DNA of 64,000 nt from [Eubacterium] saphenum (GCA_004557645.1 SFGI01000002.1:1-64000), one strand, 5' to 3'. Shown: positions 1-9,141, counted from the stretch's first letter. Translations and numbers: made by a program. Notes: generated from the letters alone by a model not told the origin.

Positions 1-65
1 ATAAATATAGGTGCTAAACAAACAATGCCAAGACAAATTATAAAACCAATTATAATTCCCTTCAT
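1..65 (-). CDS. N-terminal fragment of a small membrane or secreted protein, cut by the left edge
   Basis: A minus-strand ATG at 63-65 is preceded at the right distance by a GGAGG Shine-Dalgarno sequence (about 73-77). It opens a frame of 21 codons that runs off the left edge. The residues are almost all hydrophobic after Met-Lys-Gly, which looks like a membrane segment or uncleaved signal peptide. The product cannot be named. Base composition is AT-rich, unlike the genes to the right. Confidence 0.55.
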   Translation of the reverse strand, partial: MKGIIIGFIICLGIVCLAPIF

Positions 66-211
66 TTCTTCTCCTCCTCAATACTCTTAAACTATAACGG
101 AATAACCAACTCTAACTATATAAAGTTTTTTCTGATTGTCCAGATATTTCTTTTCATTATACTATAAAACCCCGTCAAATCAGAAAAGTTTTAGTTCTTT
201 TTATCAAAATA

Positions 212-246
212 AAAGCACCATTTGATAAATTTTCAAACAGTGCTTT
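212..246. terminator. Hairpin in the AT-rich left margin
   Basis: Arms AAAGCAC (212-218) and GTGCTTT (240-246) enclose a second pair, TTTGA/TCAAA. T-rich DNA flanks it on both sides, so it could end transcripts in either direction. The rest of 66-330 is AT-rich with no gene that I can support. Confidence 0.4.
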
Positions 247-393
247 CGCTGTGATTATAGATTTTTGTTTTTATTCTTTATCTAAAAGTATTGATATTTA
301 AAGGTTTATGTCTGTTGTGTATAAAAGAGTGTCTCTACCGGGGCGACAGGCGCAACGGGCGTTTGCACCTGCAACTGCACTTCCCAGGGAGAA

Positions 394-852
394 ATGGCAG
401 TCAACGGCGGCATGGAATCCTTCAATGCCCAAGGCGTACCCACAGGCTGGAACATCAACGATGATGATCTGGTAGAGCCCGATGACGACCAGGGCAATGT
501 CCACTCCGGCAATTTCTCTGCCCGTCTCTTTGACGGTGCCATCCTTTCCCAGGACATCGACATCGAAGGTGGCTGCTTCTTTGAACTGAGCTTCTTTGCC
601 AAGGGCAACGGCGCACAGGTACAGCTGGAAGCCTGTGTCATCTTCTCCAACGACGATAGCCTGCAGCCCACGGAAACCTGTATCCTCATCCGTGCCCAGG
701 ATATCCCTACGGATAACCGAAACTTCGCATTCTATCGTTTCATCACAGATCGGGCACCCAACAATGCTACTAACGCACGGATCGAATTCCGTGTAACAGC
801 CAACGGCGAGCAGTCCTTGAATCTGGACGATGTATCTTTCTCTGTGAATTAA
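394..852 (+). CDS. C-terminal part of a collagen-like (Gly-X-Thr) surface protein, probably truncated
   Basis: The 152 residues from ATG 394 read as a beta-rich globular domain (MESFNAQGVPTGWN near the start, LNLDDVSFSVN at the end), as found at the C-terminus of clostridial collagen-like and exosporium-type proteins. The frame is open back to 325, where it encodes two Gly-Ala-Thr triplets and a Cys-rich linker, GVCTCNCTSQGE. This is the last trace of a collagen-like repeat tract. Just upstream the DNA turns AT-rich and the frame stops (TAA at 322). GGGAGAA precedes ATG 394, so a short product is possible. More likely this is a remnant left by loss or assembly collapse of the repeat region. 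The parent function (surface or spore coat) is inferred. Confidence 0.5.
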   Translation: MAVNGGMESFNAQGVPTGWNINDDDLVEPDDDQGNVHSGNFSARLFDGAILSQDIDIEGGCFFELSFFAKGNGAQVQLEACVIFSNDDSLQPTETCILIRAQDIPTDNRNFAFYRFITDRAPNNATNARIEFRVTANGEQSLNLDDVSFSVN

Positions 853-872
853 ACATCAAATGAGCATCAAAA

Positions 873-905
873 AAACAGGCGGAACAGTCCAAGCTCCACC
901 TGTTT
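873..905. terminator. Bidirectional terminator between convergent genes
   Basis: AAACAGGCGGA (873-883) pairs imperfectly with TCCACCTGTTT (895-905). A-run and T-run flanks suit both the plus-strand collagen-like fragment and the minus-strand racemase gene. Confidence 0.65.
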
Positions 906-907
906 TC

Positions 908-1729
908 CTATTCAGATAAAAATGCTGTGCCTTCCGCCACGATGGAGACATTCCCCGTGATGGAAAGGGCTTCGATGGTTCCATTTTTATATTCTGCTTC
1001 CACGCCCATGATGCCGCCGGGCTGTTTCAATTTAACAGAGACAGATTTTCCTGCTTTCGCCGCCAAAAAGGCACCAATGGCAGAAGTGCCGCTGCCGCAG
1101 CCTCTTTCCCAGATCAGGCTGACATTTTCCACGGAAACAATAGGCTTCAATTCGCCCTTTTCTTCATCGAAAAGAAGGATACCGAAAGCCGCAGGCATTT
1201 CACTGGCCCAGGCCTTTGCCGCCTGCTCCGCTTTTGCCACGGCATTTTCGCCCCAAAGGGACACAGGGACAATGATATGCGTAATGCCTTCGAAAACCAC
1301 AGCAGTCAGTTCCATGCATTCGCCATCCAGCGTAAATGTCCTTTTTTCTATTTTCTTGGGCAGAGGCATTGCCACTCTGCCGGAAAAGCCTTTTTCTTCC
1401 CGTTTCATTTCACAGCGAACAAGGCTGTCCGCCCCGGAAACCTCCAGAATAACCTCTGTTTTTTCTCCTACAGCTAGTCCCTTTTCCTTTGCCAGCCACG
1501 CCGCCAGGGAAAGGGATGCATTTCCGCAAAATTCCCCTGCCATCATTTGCAGACGTTTTTCCGCCATGGGGTTTTCAGGCTCTTCGATATAGCCCGCCTG
1601 TTCTGCATAAACACTGCCATAGGCGATCAGTTTTTCCGCCACTGCCAAATGCTGTTCTCTGGGCACAGGGGTCTGGATGAGAAGGGTCATATTTTCCGTC
1701 GGGCTGGTTTTGATGAATTTCAGTTCCAC
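908..1729 (-). CDS. DapF-fold amino-acid racemase/epimerase
   Basis: The 273-residue protein has the two half-domains of the diaminopimelate epimerase fold. The two catalytic cysteines sit in EFCGNASLS (about residue 68) and GCGSGTSAIG (about residue 212), the paired Cys acid/base arrangement of PLP-independent racemases. The sequence is closer in style to the CntK/histidine-racemase branch than to housekeeping DapF, which would carry a more conserved N-terminal signature. It starts at GTG with GGAAG seven bases upstream, 12 bp behind the ABC-transporter ATPase gene. It is the last gene of that operon, so the racemase probably acts on the transported amino acid. The exact substrate cannot be read from sequence. 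Confidence 0.75.
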   Translation of the reverse strand: MELKFIKTSPTENMTLLIQTPVPREQHLAVAEKLIAYGSVYAEQAGYIEEPENPMAEKRLQMMAGEFCGNASLSLAAWLAKEKGLAVGEKTEVILEVSGADSLVRCEMKREEKGFSGRVAMPLPKKIEKRTFTLDGECMELTAVVFEGITHIIVPVSLWGENAVAKAEQAAKAWASEMPAAFGILLFDEEKGELKPIVSVENVSLIWERGCGSGTSAIGAFLAAKAGKSVSVKLKQPGGIMGVEAEYKNGTIEALSITGNVSIVAEGTAFLSE

Positions 1730-1741
1730 ACGCCCACTTCC

Positions 1742-2503
1742 TTACTGCTGGAAACGGCTCAGGAATGCTTTGGTACGTTCCTGTTTGGGGTTGTTGATAA
1801 GTTCTTTGGGGTCGCCTTCTTCCACAATGACTCCGCCATCCATAAAAATGACATGATTGGATACATCACGGGCAAAGGACATTTCATGGGTAACGATGAC
1901 CATTGTCATATGTTCCGCCGCCAGGTCTTTGATGACCTTCAGAATCTCCCCCGTCAGTTCAGGGTCCAGGGCAGAGGTAGGCTCGTCAAAGAACAAAATT
2001 TTCGGCTTCATCGCCAATGCACGGGCGATGGATACTCGCTGCTGCTGACCGCCGGACAGCTCACAGGGGTAAGCATTTTCTTTATCGGACAGGCCCATTT
2101 TTTTCAGCAGTTCCCTTGCTTCGGCATAGACTTCTTCCTTGTTGCGCTTGCCGATGAGGATGGGGGGTTCTGTGATATTTTTCATAACGGAATAATGAGG
2201 GAACAGATTAAAATTCTGGAACACCAGACCAAAATGCTGTTTGATGCCCTGCAATGTTTCCTTATCGCTGTAAACAGCTTTGCCTTCTGCGTCTGCCTTG
2301 GCTGCATAATCGCCCAGATAGATCAGGTCGCCGCCATCCATGGTTTCCAGCATGGTGGCACAGCGCAGCAGTGTGGATTTCCCGGAACCGGAAGGCCCAA
2401 TGATGGAGACTACCTGCCCCTCCGAAACAGAAAGGGAGATATCCTTCAATACTTCGTTATCGCCGAAGCTTTTGTTGCAATGATTGATTTCCAATACTTT
2501 CAT
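1742..2503 (-). CDS. Polar amino-acid ABC transporter, ATP-binding subunit (GlnQ/HisP type)
   Basis: This 253-residue ABC ATPase has Walker [10 protein letters not shown] at residues 36-44, the Q-loop glutamine near 96, signature LSGGQQQ at 149-155 and Walker B ILFFDE at 169-174. An H-loop follows in VIVTHEM. The length and motifs are those of the polar amino-acid uptake (PAAT) family. It is the second-last gene of a four-gene minus-strand operon (binding protein, permease, ATPase, racemase), 16 bp after the permease. It powers uptake at the cytoplasmic face of the membrane. Confidence 0.92.
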   Translation of the reverse strand: MKVLEINHCNKSFGDNEVLKDISLSVSEGQVVSIIGPSGSGKSTLLRCATMLETMDGGDLIYLGDYAAKADAEGKAVYSDKETLQGIKQHFGLVFQNFNLFPHYSVMKNITEPPILIGKRNKEEVYAEARELLKKMGLSDKENAYPCELSGGQQQRVSIARALAMKPKILFFDEPTSALDPELTGEILKVIKDLAAEHMTMVIVTHEMSFARDVSNHVIFMDGGVIVEEGDPKELINNPKQERTKAFLSRFQQ

Positions 2504-2519
2504 GAATAGCCCTCCTTCC

Positions 2520-3170
2520 TTAACGATAATAGCTCAGTTTCTTTTCGATCCGTTCCATCACAAATGCCACAACGGCATTGAAGATGAAATAGAACACACC
2601 TGCAACGAACAGAGGCATGATATTGGTCTGTGCCGCTGCGATCTGCTTTGCAACGGTGAACATTTCTTCATAAGTCAATACGAATGCCAGGGAGGTATCC
2701 TTAACCAGTGTGATGACTTCATTGGTCACAGGGGGCAGCACCCGTTTCACCATCTGAGGGAAGATGATCTTGAAGAAGGTCTGGTTTTTGTTATAGCCCA
2801 GCACAGATGCCGCTTCATACTGGCCTACGGGAATGGATTCGATACCGGAACGGTAGATTTCCGCGAAGTAAGCCGCATAGTTGATGGAGAAGCCGATGAT
2901 AACTGCACCAAAACGATACCATCTGGGCATAGAAACACCAAACATATAATAAGGGCCGAAGAATACCACCAAAAGCTGCAGCATCAGGGGCGTACCACGC
3001 AGGATAGCAATAAAAAACTTAATGATATACTGCAGAGATTTGAATTTAGACATCCGCCCAAAGGCCACCAACAGCCCCAGAGGCATGGAAAACAGCAGCG
3101 TCAGCACAAAGATCAGCAGGGATGCCCCCATACCGCTGACCAACTGCTGCATGATCACAGTAAAATTCAT
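2520..3170 (-). CDS. Polar amino-acid ABC transporter permease
   Basis: The 216-residue membrane protein has about five transmembrane segments. The EAA-type loop, [21 protein letters not shown], is interrupted by no gap and contacts the ATPase. The His/Glu/Gln permease subfamily signature [15 protein letters not shown] is present near residue 78. It lies between the binding-protein gene (150 bp upstream, across a terminator-like hairpin) and the ATPase gene (16 bp downstream). It probably forms a homodimeric channel. The substrate is a polar amino acid, not further resolved. Confidence 0.92.
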   Translation of the reverse strand: MNFTVIMQQLVSGMGASLLIFVLTLLFSMPLGLLVAFGRMSKFKSLQYIIKFFIAILRGTPLMLQLLVVFFGPYYMFGVSMPRWYRFGAVIIGFSINYAAYFAEIYRSGIESIPVGQYEAASVLGYNKNQTFFKIIFPQMVKRVLPPVTNEVITLVKDTSLAFVLTYEEMFTVAKQIAAAQTNIMPLFVAGVFYFIFNAVVAFVMERIEKKLSYYR

Positions 3171-3264
3171 ACGATTCTTTCCTTTCCTAAGATACTATTT
3201 GCAAAAAACAATGCCGCCTAGGGCGTCGCTTCCTTTTTTGCTTTTATGGATAAACGCAGGAAAA

Positions 3265-3285
3265 GGCGGCAGGATAGCCCCGCCG
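3265..3285 (-). terminator. Intra-operon attenuator after the binding-protein gene
   Basis: On the minus strand a GGCGG...CCGCC hairpin is followed by a short TTTT run. It lies between the binding-protein stop and the permease start. Partial termination here would give the usual excess of binding protein over membrane subunits. Confidence 0.5.
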
Positions 3286-3318
3286 TCTTTACCGGTTTTT
3301 TCTGATACTGATATTCGA

Positions 3319-4137
3319 TTATTTGCCCAGGCAAACCATCTGATCCAGATTGTAATCTGTGTATTTGGAAGCGATTTCCATGAATGTACCATCTTCTACC
3401 ATTTCATTCAGAGTAGCCTGTACCTGATCTCTCAGTTCTTCATTGCCCAGTTTGAAGCCGATGGCATACTGCTCTGTGGACAGAGGTTCTTCCAGCATTC
3501 TGAATTTATCGGATTTTGTTGCCAGCTGATACTGTGCTACGCCGATATCTACTGCGATGGCATCATTTGTGCCTGCTTCCAGGTTCATGAATGCTGTGTT
3601 GTAATCCGCGATTTCATCCAGAGATGCGAAGGAAGCAACAACGTCTGCTTTGGATTCATCCTGCAGTGCTGTCAGGGCAGAGGAACCAGCCTGTGTGATG
3701 ACATGTTTGCCTGCCAGATCTGCTTCTGTCTGGATATCGGAATCTACTCTTACTACATAAACAATGCTGTTGTCAACATAAGGTTCAGAGAAAGTATATT
3801 TGTCTTCTCTGCCGTTCATTGTGAAGCCATTCCAGATACAGTCGATAGAACCGCTGTTCAGTTCCATATCTTTTGCGTTCCAGTCGATGGGCTGTTTTAC
3901 CAGTTCCCAGCCGTTTCTAGCGCAAACCTCTGCCGCCAGTTCCAGGTCGAAGCCAGTGTAGTCGCCGTCTTCTGTTCTGTAGCCGTAAGGAGGATATTCT
4001 GCGTCGAAACCAACTGTGAATGTGGTTCTTTCTGCCGCTGTATCCTCCGCAGGTGCAGCTTCTTCAGAGCCGCCGCAGCCAGCCAGCATTGTAACGCCCA
4101 TAACCATTGTTAAAAACAGTGCTAAGTATTTTTTCAT
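3319..4137 (-). CDS. Polar amino-acid ABC transporter substrate-binding lipoprotein
   Basis: This 272-residue protein has a lipoprotein signal peptide, with lipobox LAGC placing the acylated cysteine at residue 21, and then an acidic linker. The mature part is a family-3 solute-binding protein with the signature FDAEYPPYGYRTEDGDYTGF and, later, DLELAAEVCARNG. Asp and Arg residues typical of amino-acid ligand contact are present. It is anchored outside the membrane and delivers substrate to the permease. It is the first gene of the operon, and AGGGG precedes its ATG. The ligand cannot be fixed from sequence; the downstream racemase suggests an amino acid that is isomerised after uptake. Confidence 0.92.
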   Translation of the reverse strand: MKKYLALFLTMVMGVTMLAGCGGSEEAAPAEDTAAERTTFTVGFDAEYPPYGYRTEDGDYTGFDLELAAEVCARNGWELVKQPIDWNAKDMELNSGSIDCIWNGFTMNGREDKYTFSEPYVDNSIVYVVRVDSDIQTEADLAGKHVITQAGSSALTALQDESKADVVASFASLDEIADYNTAFMNLEAGTNDAIAVDIGVAQYQLATKSDKFRMLEEPLSTEQYAIGFKLGNEELRDQVQATLNEMVEDGTFMEIASKYTDYNLDQMVCLGK

Positions 4138-4285
4138 CTTGTATCGTCCCCTTTTTATTTTCTTATTTATGGTATGTGGAAGGTTTCCCTTCGCTCTTCA
4201 CTATATTATCACACTACCACGCTAAAGTAAAGCCAAGGTTTTTCTTTCTTTTCTCTATTTTTTTGTGCAGTCTATACAGAAAAAA

Positions 4286-4307
4286 GGCGTTTCTTTCCAG
4301 AAACGCC
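4286..4307 (-). terminator. Terminator of the SLH-repeat protein gene
   Basis: GGCGTTTC (4286-4293) pairs perfectly with GAAACGCC (4300-4307). On the minus strand it is followed by a run of six T. It lies 14 bp past the stop codon. Confidence 0.85.
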
Positions 4308-4320
4308 CTTCTGTTTTCCG

Positions 4321-6738
4321 TTATTCGGCTCTTGCTTTGATTCTTGTTACAACGCCATCATCATTTACGGTCAATGTAACAAAGCAGTCATCATTGTTAT
4401 CCTCACAATGTTCAAAGAATTTTTTCAAGCCTTTCAGGCTGGAAGCATAGTCCTCAGGCTTATCATACCATCTTTCGTTGACATTGGCAGAGAAGCTGTA
4501 GGAAACCATTACACTGCTCTTGACATCGTATGTGTATTTTTTGCCATCGTTATCCTTAATGATGATCTCGTCATCATCGGGATATACTTTATACAGGTCG
4601 CCTTTATCCGGTTTTTCTTCTTCCCATGCTGCTTCGACCTTCGTTACCTTGCCGCTGCTGTTATAGGTCAGCTCAACGGTGATCTTATTTTTGCTGTCTG
4701 CATAATCCAGTTCATTGTTCAGCTTTCTCAGGGAAATGCTGTCGCCGTCCAGGGTCAGCTTCGCAGTACTTGCCAGATCCAGTTCCACATCGATGCTGCC
4801 TGCGCTTACGGTGATGGTGTCCTTGTCTTCATTGATATCCTTCAGAACGCCTTTCTCCACTTTCTTGATCTCTGCTTTGACCTTGGAAACTCTGTTGCTG
4901 CTGTTGAATTCCAGTTCTGCTTCAAAAACATAGGTGTCATAGTTATCCTTCAAGTCAGCGATCTCTCTGCTCTTGCCATTGATCTTGATATCCACATCAC
5001 TGGCAAATTTATAGGTGATCTCCTTACTGCCGCTCTGAATGGTGATCTCGCTGTTGGTGACCTTGGTCACTTCCCCTTCGGAGCCCTCCGCATTTTTGGA
5101 TTTTGCGATGATCTCTGTTACATAATCATCTCTGTCCACATCCAGCTCTACGGTAAATGCCTTTTCATCCTCATTAAAGGCTCTCTTCAGGGCAGTATAG
5201 CTGCTCTTCTTGCCATCGATCTCAACATCCACATCATCGGCATCCACACGATAGGAATATTCTTCCCCTGCAGCCTCGATCTTGATGCTGCGGATATTCA
5301 TGTATGTCAGAGTACCCTTTGTTTCATCTTCCTGATCTTTGATGGTAATGCCTGTTACTTCATTTTTGCTGTTCAGCTTCAGGGAAACCGTATAATTATA
5401 TTCATCATAACTGCTTTTCAGTCTGCTGAAGGTCATGGTCTTTCCATCCTTCTTGATAGAAATGTCGCCATCCGTCAGAGGATATTCATATTCCCTGCTA
5501 CCTGCCTTGATAGTGATTTTGGAATTCGTCAAATCTGTCAGATACCCTTCTGTGGGGTTATTGGCATTTTTCACCGCTTTGATCTTGGTGACACGTTCAT
5601 CCTCGTTCAAAGTCAGGGTTACATCATATTTCATATCTTCCATGGCATTTTGCAGCTTGCTGACAGAAGATTTTTTCCCTTCCAGTTCCACTTCCACCCC
5701 ATTGACCAGACGGAATTCATCCTTGGAAGAGCCATTCTTTACCGTGATCCTGGTATCTGTCAGATCCACCAGTTCGTAAGTTTCTTCCGTTATCTTTTGG
5801 ATGCCTGCTTTGGAATAGGTCACTTCGATGGCACTCATATACTGCCCTTCGTAAGTCACTTTTACCGTATCGCCTGTACCGATATCGTCAAAGCTGATCT
5901 TTTCGCCATCATATTTGGCTGTTACAGAGCCCTTGGTACCAAAAAGGCTCAGAGTCGTGCCGGAATTTGTACGCATGGTCAGGAAAAGATCGCCATTCTG
6001 CATCACTCTGCTGTCGGTGACCGTGCCCACAACGGTGCTTTCTTTTTTCACCACAGGCGCATCCACCTTGGTTTCTGTCAGTTTGTTATAGGATTTTACA
6101 GAAAGGACTGCCATTTCCGCCCGGGTGATGTTTTTCTTGGGATTGAATTTGTTATCGGAATCCCCAACCATCAGGTTTGCTCTGTTCAGCAGATCCAGAT
6201 AAGGCACTGCCGCCGCAGAAACCTGAGACGCATCATTGTAGGACAGAGAAGCACCGGATTTGATATCATAGCCATTGACCGTATCCAAGGCTTTCCCAAA
6301 AATCACACCGACATCCTCACGAATTGCATATTTTGTCCCATTCTGCAACTTGTTCAGCTCCGCTGTCGTCAGAATGCTGTTTTCCAAGCCGTAGGCCGTT
6401 GCCTTATAGGCCCATTCGGGAATATTGTAGGCACTGATGACGGGTTTCCATTTGGTCACTGTGGCATCATTCACATCCTGCTTGGTATAAACCTTCATGA
6501 TGGAATACATCAGCTGTACCGCTTCGCAGTAAGTCACGTTGTTTCTGGGCTTGCAGTAACGTTTGCCGTTTTCCTCATAGCCGCTCATCAGCCCCAGTTC
6601 CGCTGCCTGATTCAGAAACGGCTTGAAGCCGGACCAGGTGACTGTATCGATATCTGCAAAAGAGGCACCATAGGCTGTAACACCCATGCTTCCCAGCATC
6701 AGGCTGGCCGCCGTTGCAAATGCAATGATCTTTTTCAT
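4321..6738 (-). CDS. SLH-domain surface protein with seven tandem beta repeats
   Basis: An 805-residue secreted protein. The start is set at ATG 6738 (MKKIIAFATAA), which has GGGGG eight bases upstream; the longer open frame lacks a ribosome site. A signal peptide ending near AYGA is followed by SLH-type modules (FADIDTVTWSGFKPFLNQAAELGLMSG..., then a module ending in NRANLMVGDSDNKFNPKKNITRAEMA) that bind secondary cell-wall polymer. From about residue 240 the protein is a chain of about seven units of 75-80 residues. Each follows the pattern G-x-[LV]-x-x-[IL]-...-I-T-[IV]-...-DG-K, ending in a T-x-I-K-A strand. The unit resembles small beta-barrel or DUF-type surface repeats; no catalytic residues are visible. 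It is probably an S-layer or cell-wall structural protein. It is monocistronic. Confidence 0.85.
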   Translation of the reverse strand: MKKIIAFATAASLMLGSMGVTAYGASFADIDTVTWSGFKPFLNQAAELGLMSGYEENGKRYCKPRNNVTYCEAVQLMYSIMKVYTKQDVNDATVTKWKPVISAYNIPEWAYKATAYGLENSILTTAELNKLQNGTKYAIREDVGVIFGKALDTVNGYDIKSGASLSYNDASQVSAAAVPYLDLLNRANLMVGDSDNKFNPKKNITRAEMAVLSVKSYNKLTETKVDAPVVKKESTVVGTVTDSRVMQNGDLFLTMRTNSGTTLSLFGTKGSVTAKYDGEKISFDDIGTGDTVKVTYEGQYMSAIEVTYSKAGIQKITEETYELVDLTDTRITVKNGSSKDEFRLVNGVEVELEGKKSSVSKLQNAMEDMKYDVTLTLNEDERVTKIKAVKNANNPTEGYLTDLTNSKITIKAGSREYEYPLTDGDISIKKDGKTMTFSRLKSSYDEYNYTVSLKLNSKNEVTGITIKDQEDETKGTLTYMNIRSIKIEAAGEEYSYRVDADDVDVEIDGKKSSYTALKRAFNEDEKAFTVELDVDRDDYVTEIIAKSKNAEGSEGEVTKVTNSEITIQSGSKEITYKFASDVDIKINGKSREIADLKDNYDTYVFEAELEFNSSNRVSKVKAEIKKVEKGVLKDINEDKDTITVSAGSIDVELDLASTAKLTLDGDSISLRKLNNELDYADSKNKITVELTYNSSGKVTKVEAAWEEEKPDKGDLYKVYPDDDEIIIKDNDGKKYTYDVKSSVMVSYSFSANVNERWYDKPEDYASSLKGLKKFFEHCEDNNDDCFVTLTVNDDGVVTRIKARAE

Positions 6739-6980
6739 GATCTTTACCCCCTTTTCAAAAATCCCTTTCCGTCCCTTCTCCATCAGGACGGGCTTTGATG
6801 GTTTCATTGTATCACAATCGCAGGAAAAAAGTTCTTTCGTTTTCCTTAATATTTCTCCAAATCCCAGTAAAACCCTCCTTTTTCAGGAAAGATTACCTGA
6901 TTTTGACGCAAAGGAAAATGAGATTGTTCCTTTTTCCAAAAAAAATTTGGGGAAGGCAGATTCTTTCCCCCGATCCTCCC

Positions 6981-7790
6981 TCAATTCCATTCCAGTTCTG
7001 TCCCCACTGCCACCTCTGTCACAGGGCTGACAGCGTGCAGCGCAGCCCGCACGGCAAAGGAAGTGCAGTGGCAGGGATACATTTCAGGAATCCTTTCTTT
7101 TTTTAAAAAGGCGATGGTCTCCTTTGCCCGCTCATCCACCTCAAACAGATGGAAGCCGCCCAAAACACTCTGCACCTGTTCCACCCCTGTCAGCTTTTGA
7201 GCATAGGTGATGATATTGCAGATGCCTGCGTGGGAACAGCCGGTGATGATGGAAAGCCCCTTTTCCCCCACATAAGCCAATGCCGTGTCATCCGCGATAT
7301 AGTCCGCTTCTTTTTTGCCGTCCTTTTCTACGGTACCGATGGCATAGGCAGGCTCAAAATCCAGTGTATGAGGGATCTCCCCCAGCCAGACCAGCTTTTC
7401 AGTCAGCCAGACAGGTTCTTTTGTCAGATGCAGTTCCAATTTTTCCGCCAATTCCTCCTCTGAAACAGGACTGCCGATATCCATGCCCTTCCAATCATGG
7501 GGCAGAAGGGCATGGGGATGGGCGATCAGCTTGGGTTTCTTAGGAAAATCCAGTTCCAGCAGAGGCTGCAAGCCTCCGGTGTGGTCGTTATGGGAATGGG
7601 ACAGGAGGATCGCTTCTGCCTTTGTCACATCAATACCCATACCCTCCGCATTTTTCAGGAAGGCATCGGAATAGCCCGCATCGAAAAGGAAGCATTTCCC
7701 TTCCGTTTCCAGCCAGTAGGACACGGCAGGCTCCCCCAGATAATACACATCGATCTCCGTATGGTTATCCATCAATATCGTCAGCTTCAC
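6981..7790 (-). CDS. MBL-fold metallohydrolase, DHPS-like branch
   Basis: The 269-residue protein carries the metallo-beta-lactamase metal motif HSHNDH at residues 65-70, an upstream FLFDAGYSD strand, a GCSHAGICNI motif for the later histidine, and a C-terminal CHCTSF segment. This order is typical of the family often annotated as 7,8-dihydropterin-6-methyl-4-(beta-D-ribofuranosyl)-aminobenzene-5-phosphate synthase-like. The start is taken at GTG 7790 (MKLTILMDN), with GGAG eight bases upstream; a GTG three codons earlier overlaps the ribosome site. The substrate is unknown. It is a single gene on the minus strand, divergent from the PLP enzyme. Confidence 0.85.
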   Translation of the reverse strand: MKLTILMDNHTEIDVYYLGEPAVSYWLETEGKCFLFDAGYSDAFLKNAEGMGIDVTKAEAILLSHSHNDHTGGLQPLLELDFPKKPKLIAHPHALLPHDWKGMDIGSPVSEEELAEKLELHLTKEPVWLTEKLVWLGEIPHTLDFEPAYAIGTVEKDGKKEADYIADDTALAYVGEKGLSIITGCSHAGICNIITYAQKLTGVEQVQSVLGGFHLFEVDERAKETIAFLKKERIPEMYPCHCTSFAVRAALHAVSPVTEVAVGTELEWN

Positions 7791-7916
7791 TTCTATCACT
7801 CCATTTTTGAAACATCGATAAAATATATTTTTATTTCGTCATTTTTTCTCTGATTCTTACAGCCTTTTCTTCACCATATCATAGAAAAAGCCCCTTTGCA
7901 ATCGTGATTCTGCCAG

Positions 7917-7945
7917 TTGACAGACGGACTTCTTTTCTGTAATGT
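7917..7945 (+). promoter_or_regulatory. Sigma-A type promoter of the PLP enzyme gene
   Basis: TTGACA at 7917-7922, a 17 bp spacer, then TAATGT at 7940-7945. The -35 is perfect and the -10 weak. It lies 39 bp ahead of the start codon. Confidence 0.5.
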
Positions 7946-7983
7946 ATGCAAATAAGAACATTTATTTTTAGGAGGGATTTCCC

Positions 7984-9093
7984 ATGAAAAAACACGAATT
8001 ACAGACTCCTGCCATCCTGCTGGATATGGACGCGCTGGAAAACAATATCAAATCCTGGCAGACACTCTGCGATGCCAACGGCAAAGAAATGTGGCCCATG
8101 ATCAAAACCCATAAAAGCTCCACTCTGGCAAAAATGCAGATGGATGCAGGGGCAGCAGGCTTCCTCTGTGGCACACTGGATGAATGCGAAATGGTTTACA
8201 ACCTGGGGGCAAAACATATCATGTATGCTTACCCCACAGCAAACCCCGTAAACCTGAAACGGCTGATGCCCATTGCCAAGGATACAGAGCTGATCATCCG
8301 TCTGGATACCGTTCCCGCTGCGGAAATTTTGAACGCAGAAGCAGAAAAAGCAGGTGTAACCGTTTCCTACACCATCATCGTAGATATGGATTTCCACCGT
8401 TTCGGTATGCCTGCCGATAAGGTAGTGGACTTCGTGAAAGCACTGGCTCCCCTGAAAAATCTGAAATTCCGTGGTATTTCCACCCACCCCGGTCAGGTTT
8501 ACGGCTGTACCACAAGGGAAGACCTAGAAGCTGTAGCGCAGCTGGAAAAAGACACCATGAAACAGGCTGCGGATGCATTGGCTGCTGCCGGTTTCCCCTG
8601 TGAAATCGTTTCTTCCGGTTCTACCCCTACCTTCGAAATCGCAGTAAAAGACAAAACCATCAACGTAAGCCACCCCGGCAACTACACCTTCTTCGACAAT
8701 ATCCAGATGGCCCTGGGTACCTGCGGCGAAGAGGCTTGTTCCCTGCGGGTATTGGCTACCGTGGTTTCCAATCCCTCCGAAGGCTTCTATCTCTTCGATG
8801 CAGGCTCCAAATGTCTGGGCCTGGATCAGGGTGCCCATGGCAATTCCGCCATCAAAGGCTTCGGCTATGTGGTTGGCCATCCCGAACTGACCATCGTTGG
8901 TCTTTCCGAAGAGGTGGCTAAGGTAAAGGCAGACGGCACATGCGATTTGAAGATCGGCGATCAGGTGGAAATTATCCCCAACCATTCCTGCTCCTCCGCA
9001 AATAATACCAGCTGGTATACCTGCGTACGGGGCGATGAAGTGGTGGATTTTATCGAAGTTGACGTGAGAGAAAACAGCAAGAAAAAAGGCTGA
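7984..9093 (+). CDS. D-threonine aldolase / D-serine dehydratase-like PLP enzyme
   Basis: A 369-residue fold-type III PLP enzyme with an alanine-racemase-type N-terminal barrel. The IKTHKS segment holds the probable Schiff-base lysine (Lys41), and AGAAGFLCGTLDECE follows. The C-terminal part has IPNHSC: His334 and Cys336 form the His-x-Cys metal pair seen in zinc-dependent D-serine dehydratase; D-threonine aldolases usually have His-x-Asp. Full length for the family. Expected chemistry is retro-aldol cleavage of D-3-hydroxy amino acids or dehydration of D-serine. GGAGGG precedes the ATG, and it is monocistronic between a promoter and a strong terminator. The DapF-like racemase at 1 kb could feed it a D-amino acid, but no direct link is visible. 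Confidence 0.85.
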   Translation: MKKHELQTPAILLDMDALENNIKSWQTLCDANGKEMWPMIKTHKSSTLAKMQMDAGAAGFLCGTLDECEMVYNLGAKHIMYAYPTANPVNLKRLMPIAKDTELIIRLDTVPAAEILNAEAEKAGVTVSYTIIVDMDFHRFGMPADKVVDFVKALAPLKNLKFRGISTHPGQVYGCTTREDLEAVAQLEKDTMKQAADALAAAGFPCEIVSSGSTPTFEIAVKDKTINVSHPGNYTFFDNIQMALGTCGEEACSLRVLATVVSNPSEGFYLFDAGSKCLGLDQGAHGNSAIKGFGYVVGHPELTIVGLSEEVAKVKADGTCDLKIGDQVEIIPNHSCSSANNTSWYTCVRGDEVVDFIEVDVRENSKKKG

Positions 9094-9105
9094 TAACCAA
9101 AGAAA

Positions 9106-9127
9106 GGGAGTCCCGTTCGGGACTCCC
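9106..9127. terminator. Bidirectional terminator between convergent genes
   Basis: GGGAGTCCC, a GTTC loop and GGGACTCCC, followed by TTTT on the plus strand and a T-rich stretch on the minus strand. It serves the PLP enzyme and the stalk-domain protein genes. Confidence 0.9.
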
Positions 9128-9141
9128 TTTTGTTATGCAAA

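Noticed and set aside
4408..6798. Long open frame (796 codons) on the plus strand opposite the SLH-repeat protein
   Set aside because: It mirrors the real gene, is rich in Phe, Cys, Ile and His, has no ribosome site and no domain; the minus strand has signal peptide, SLH modules and terminator.
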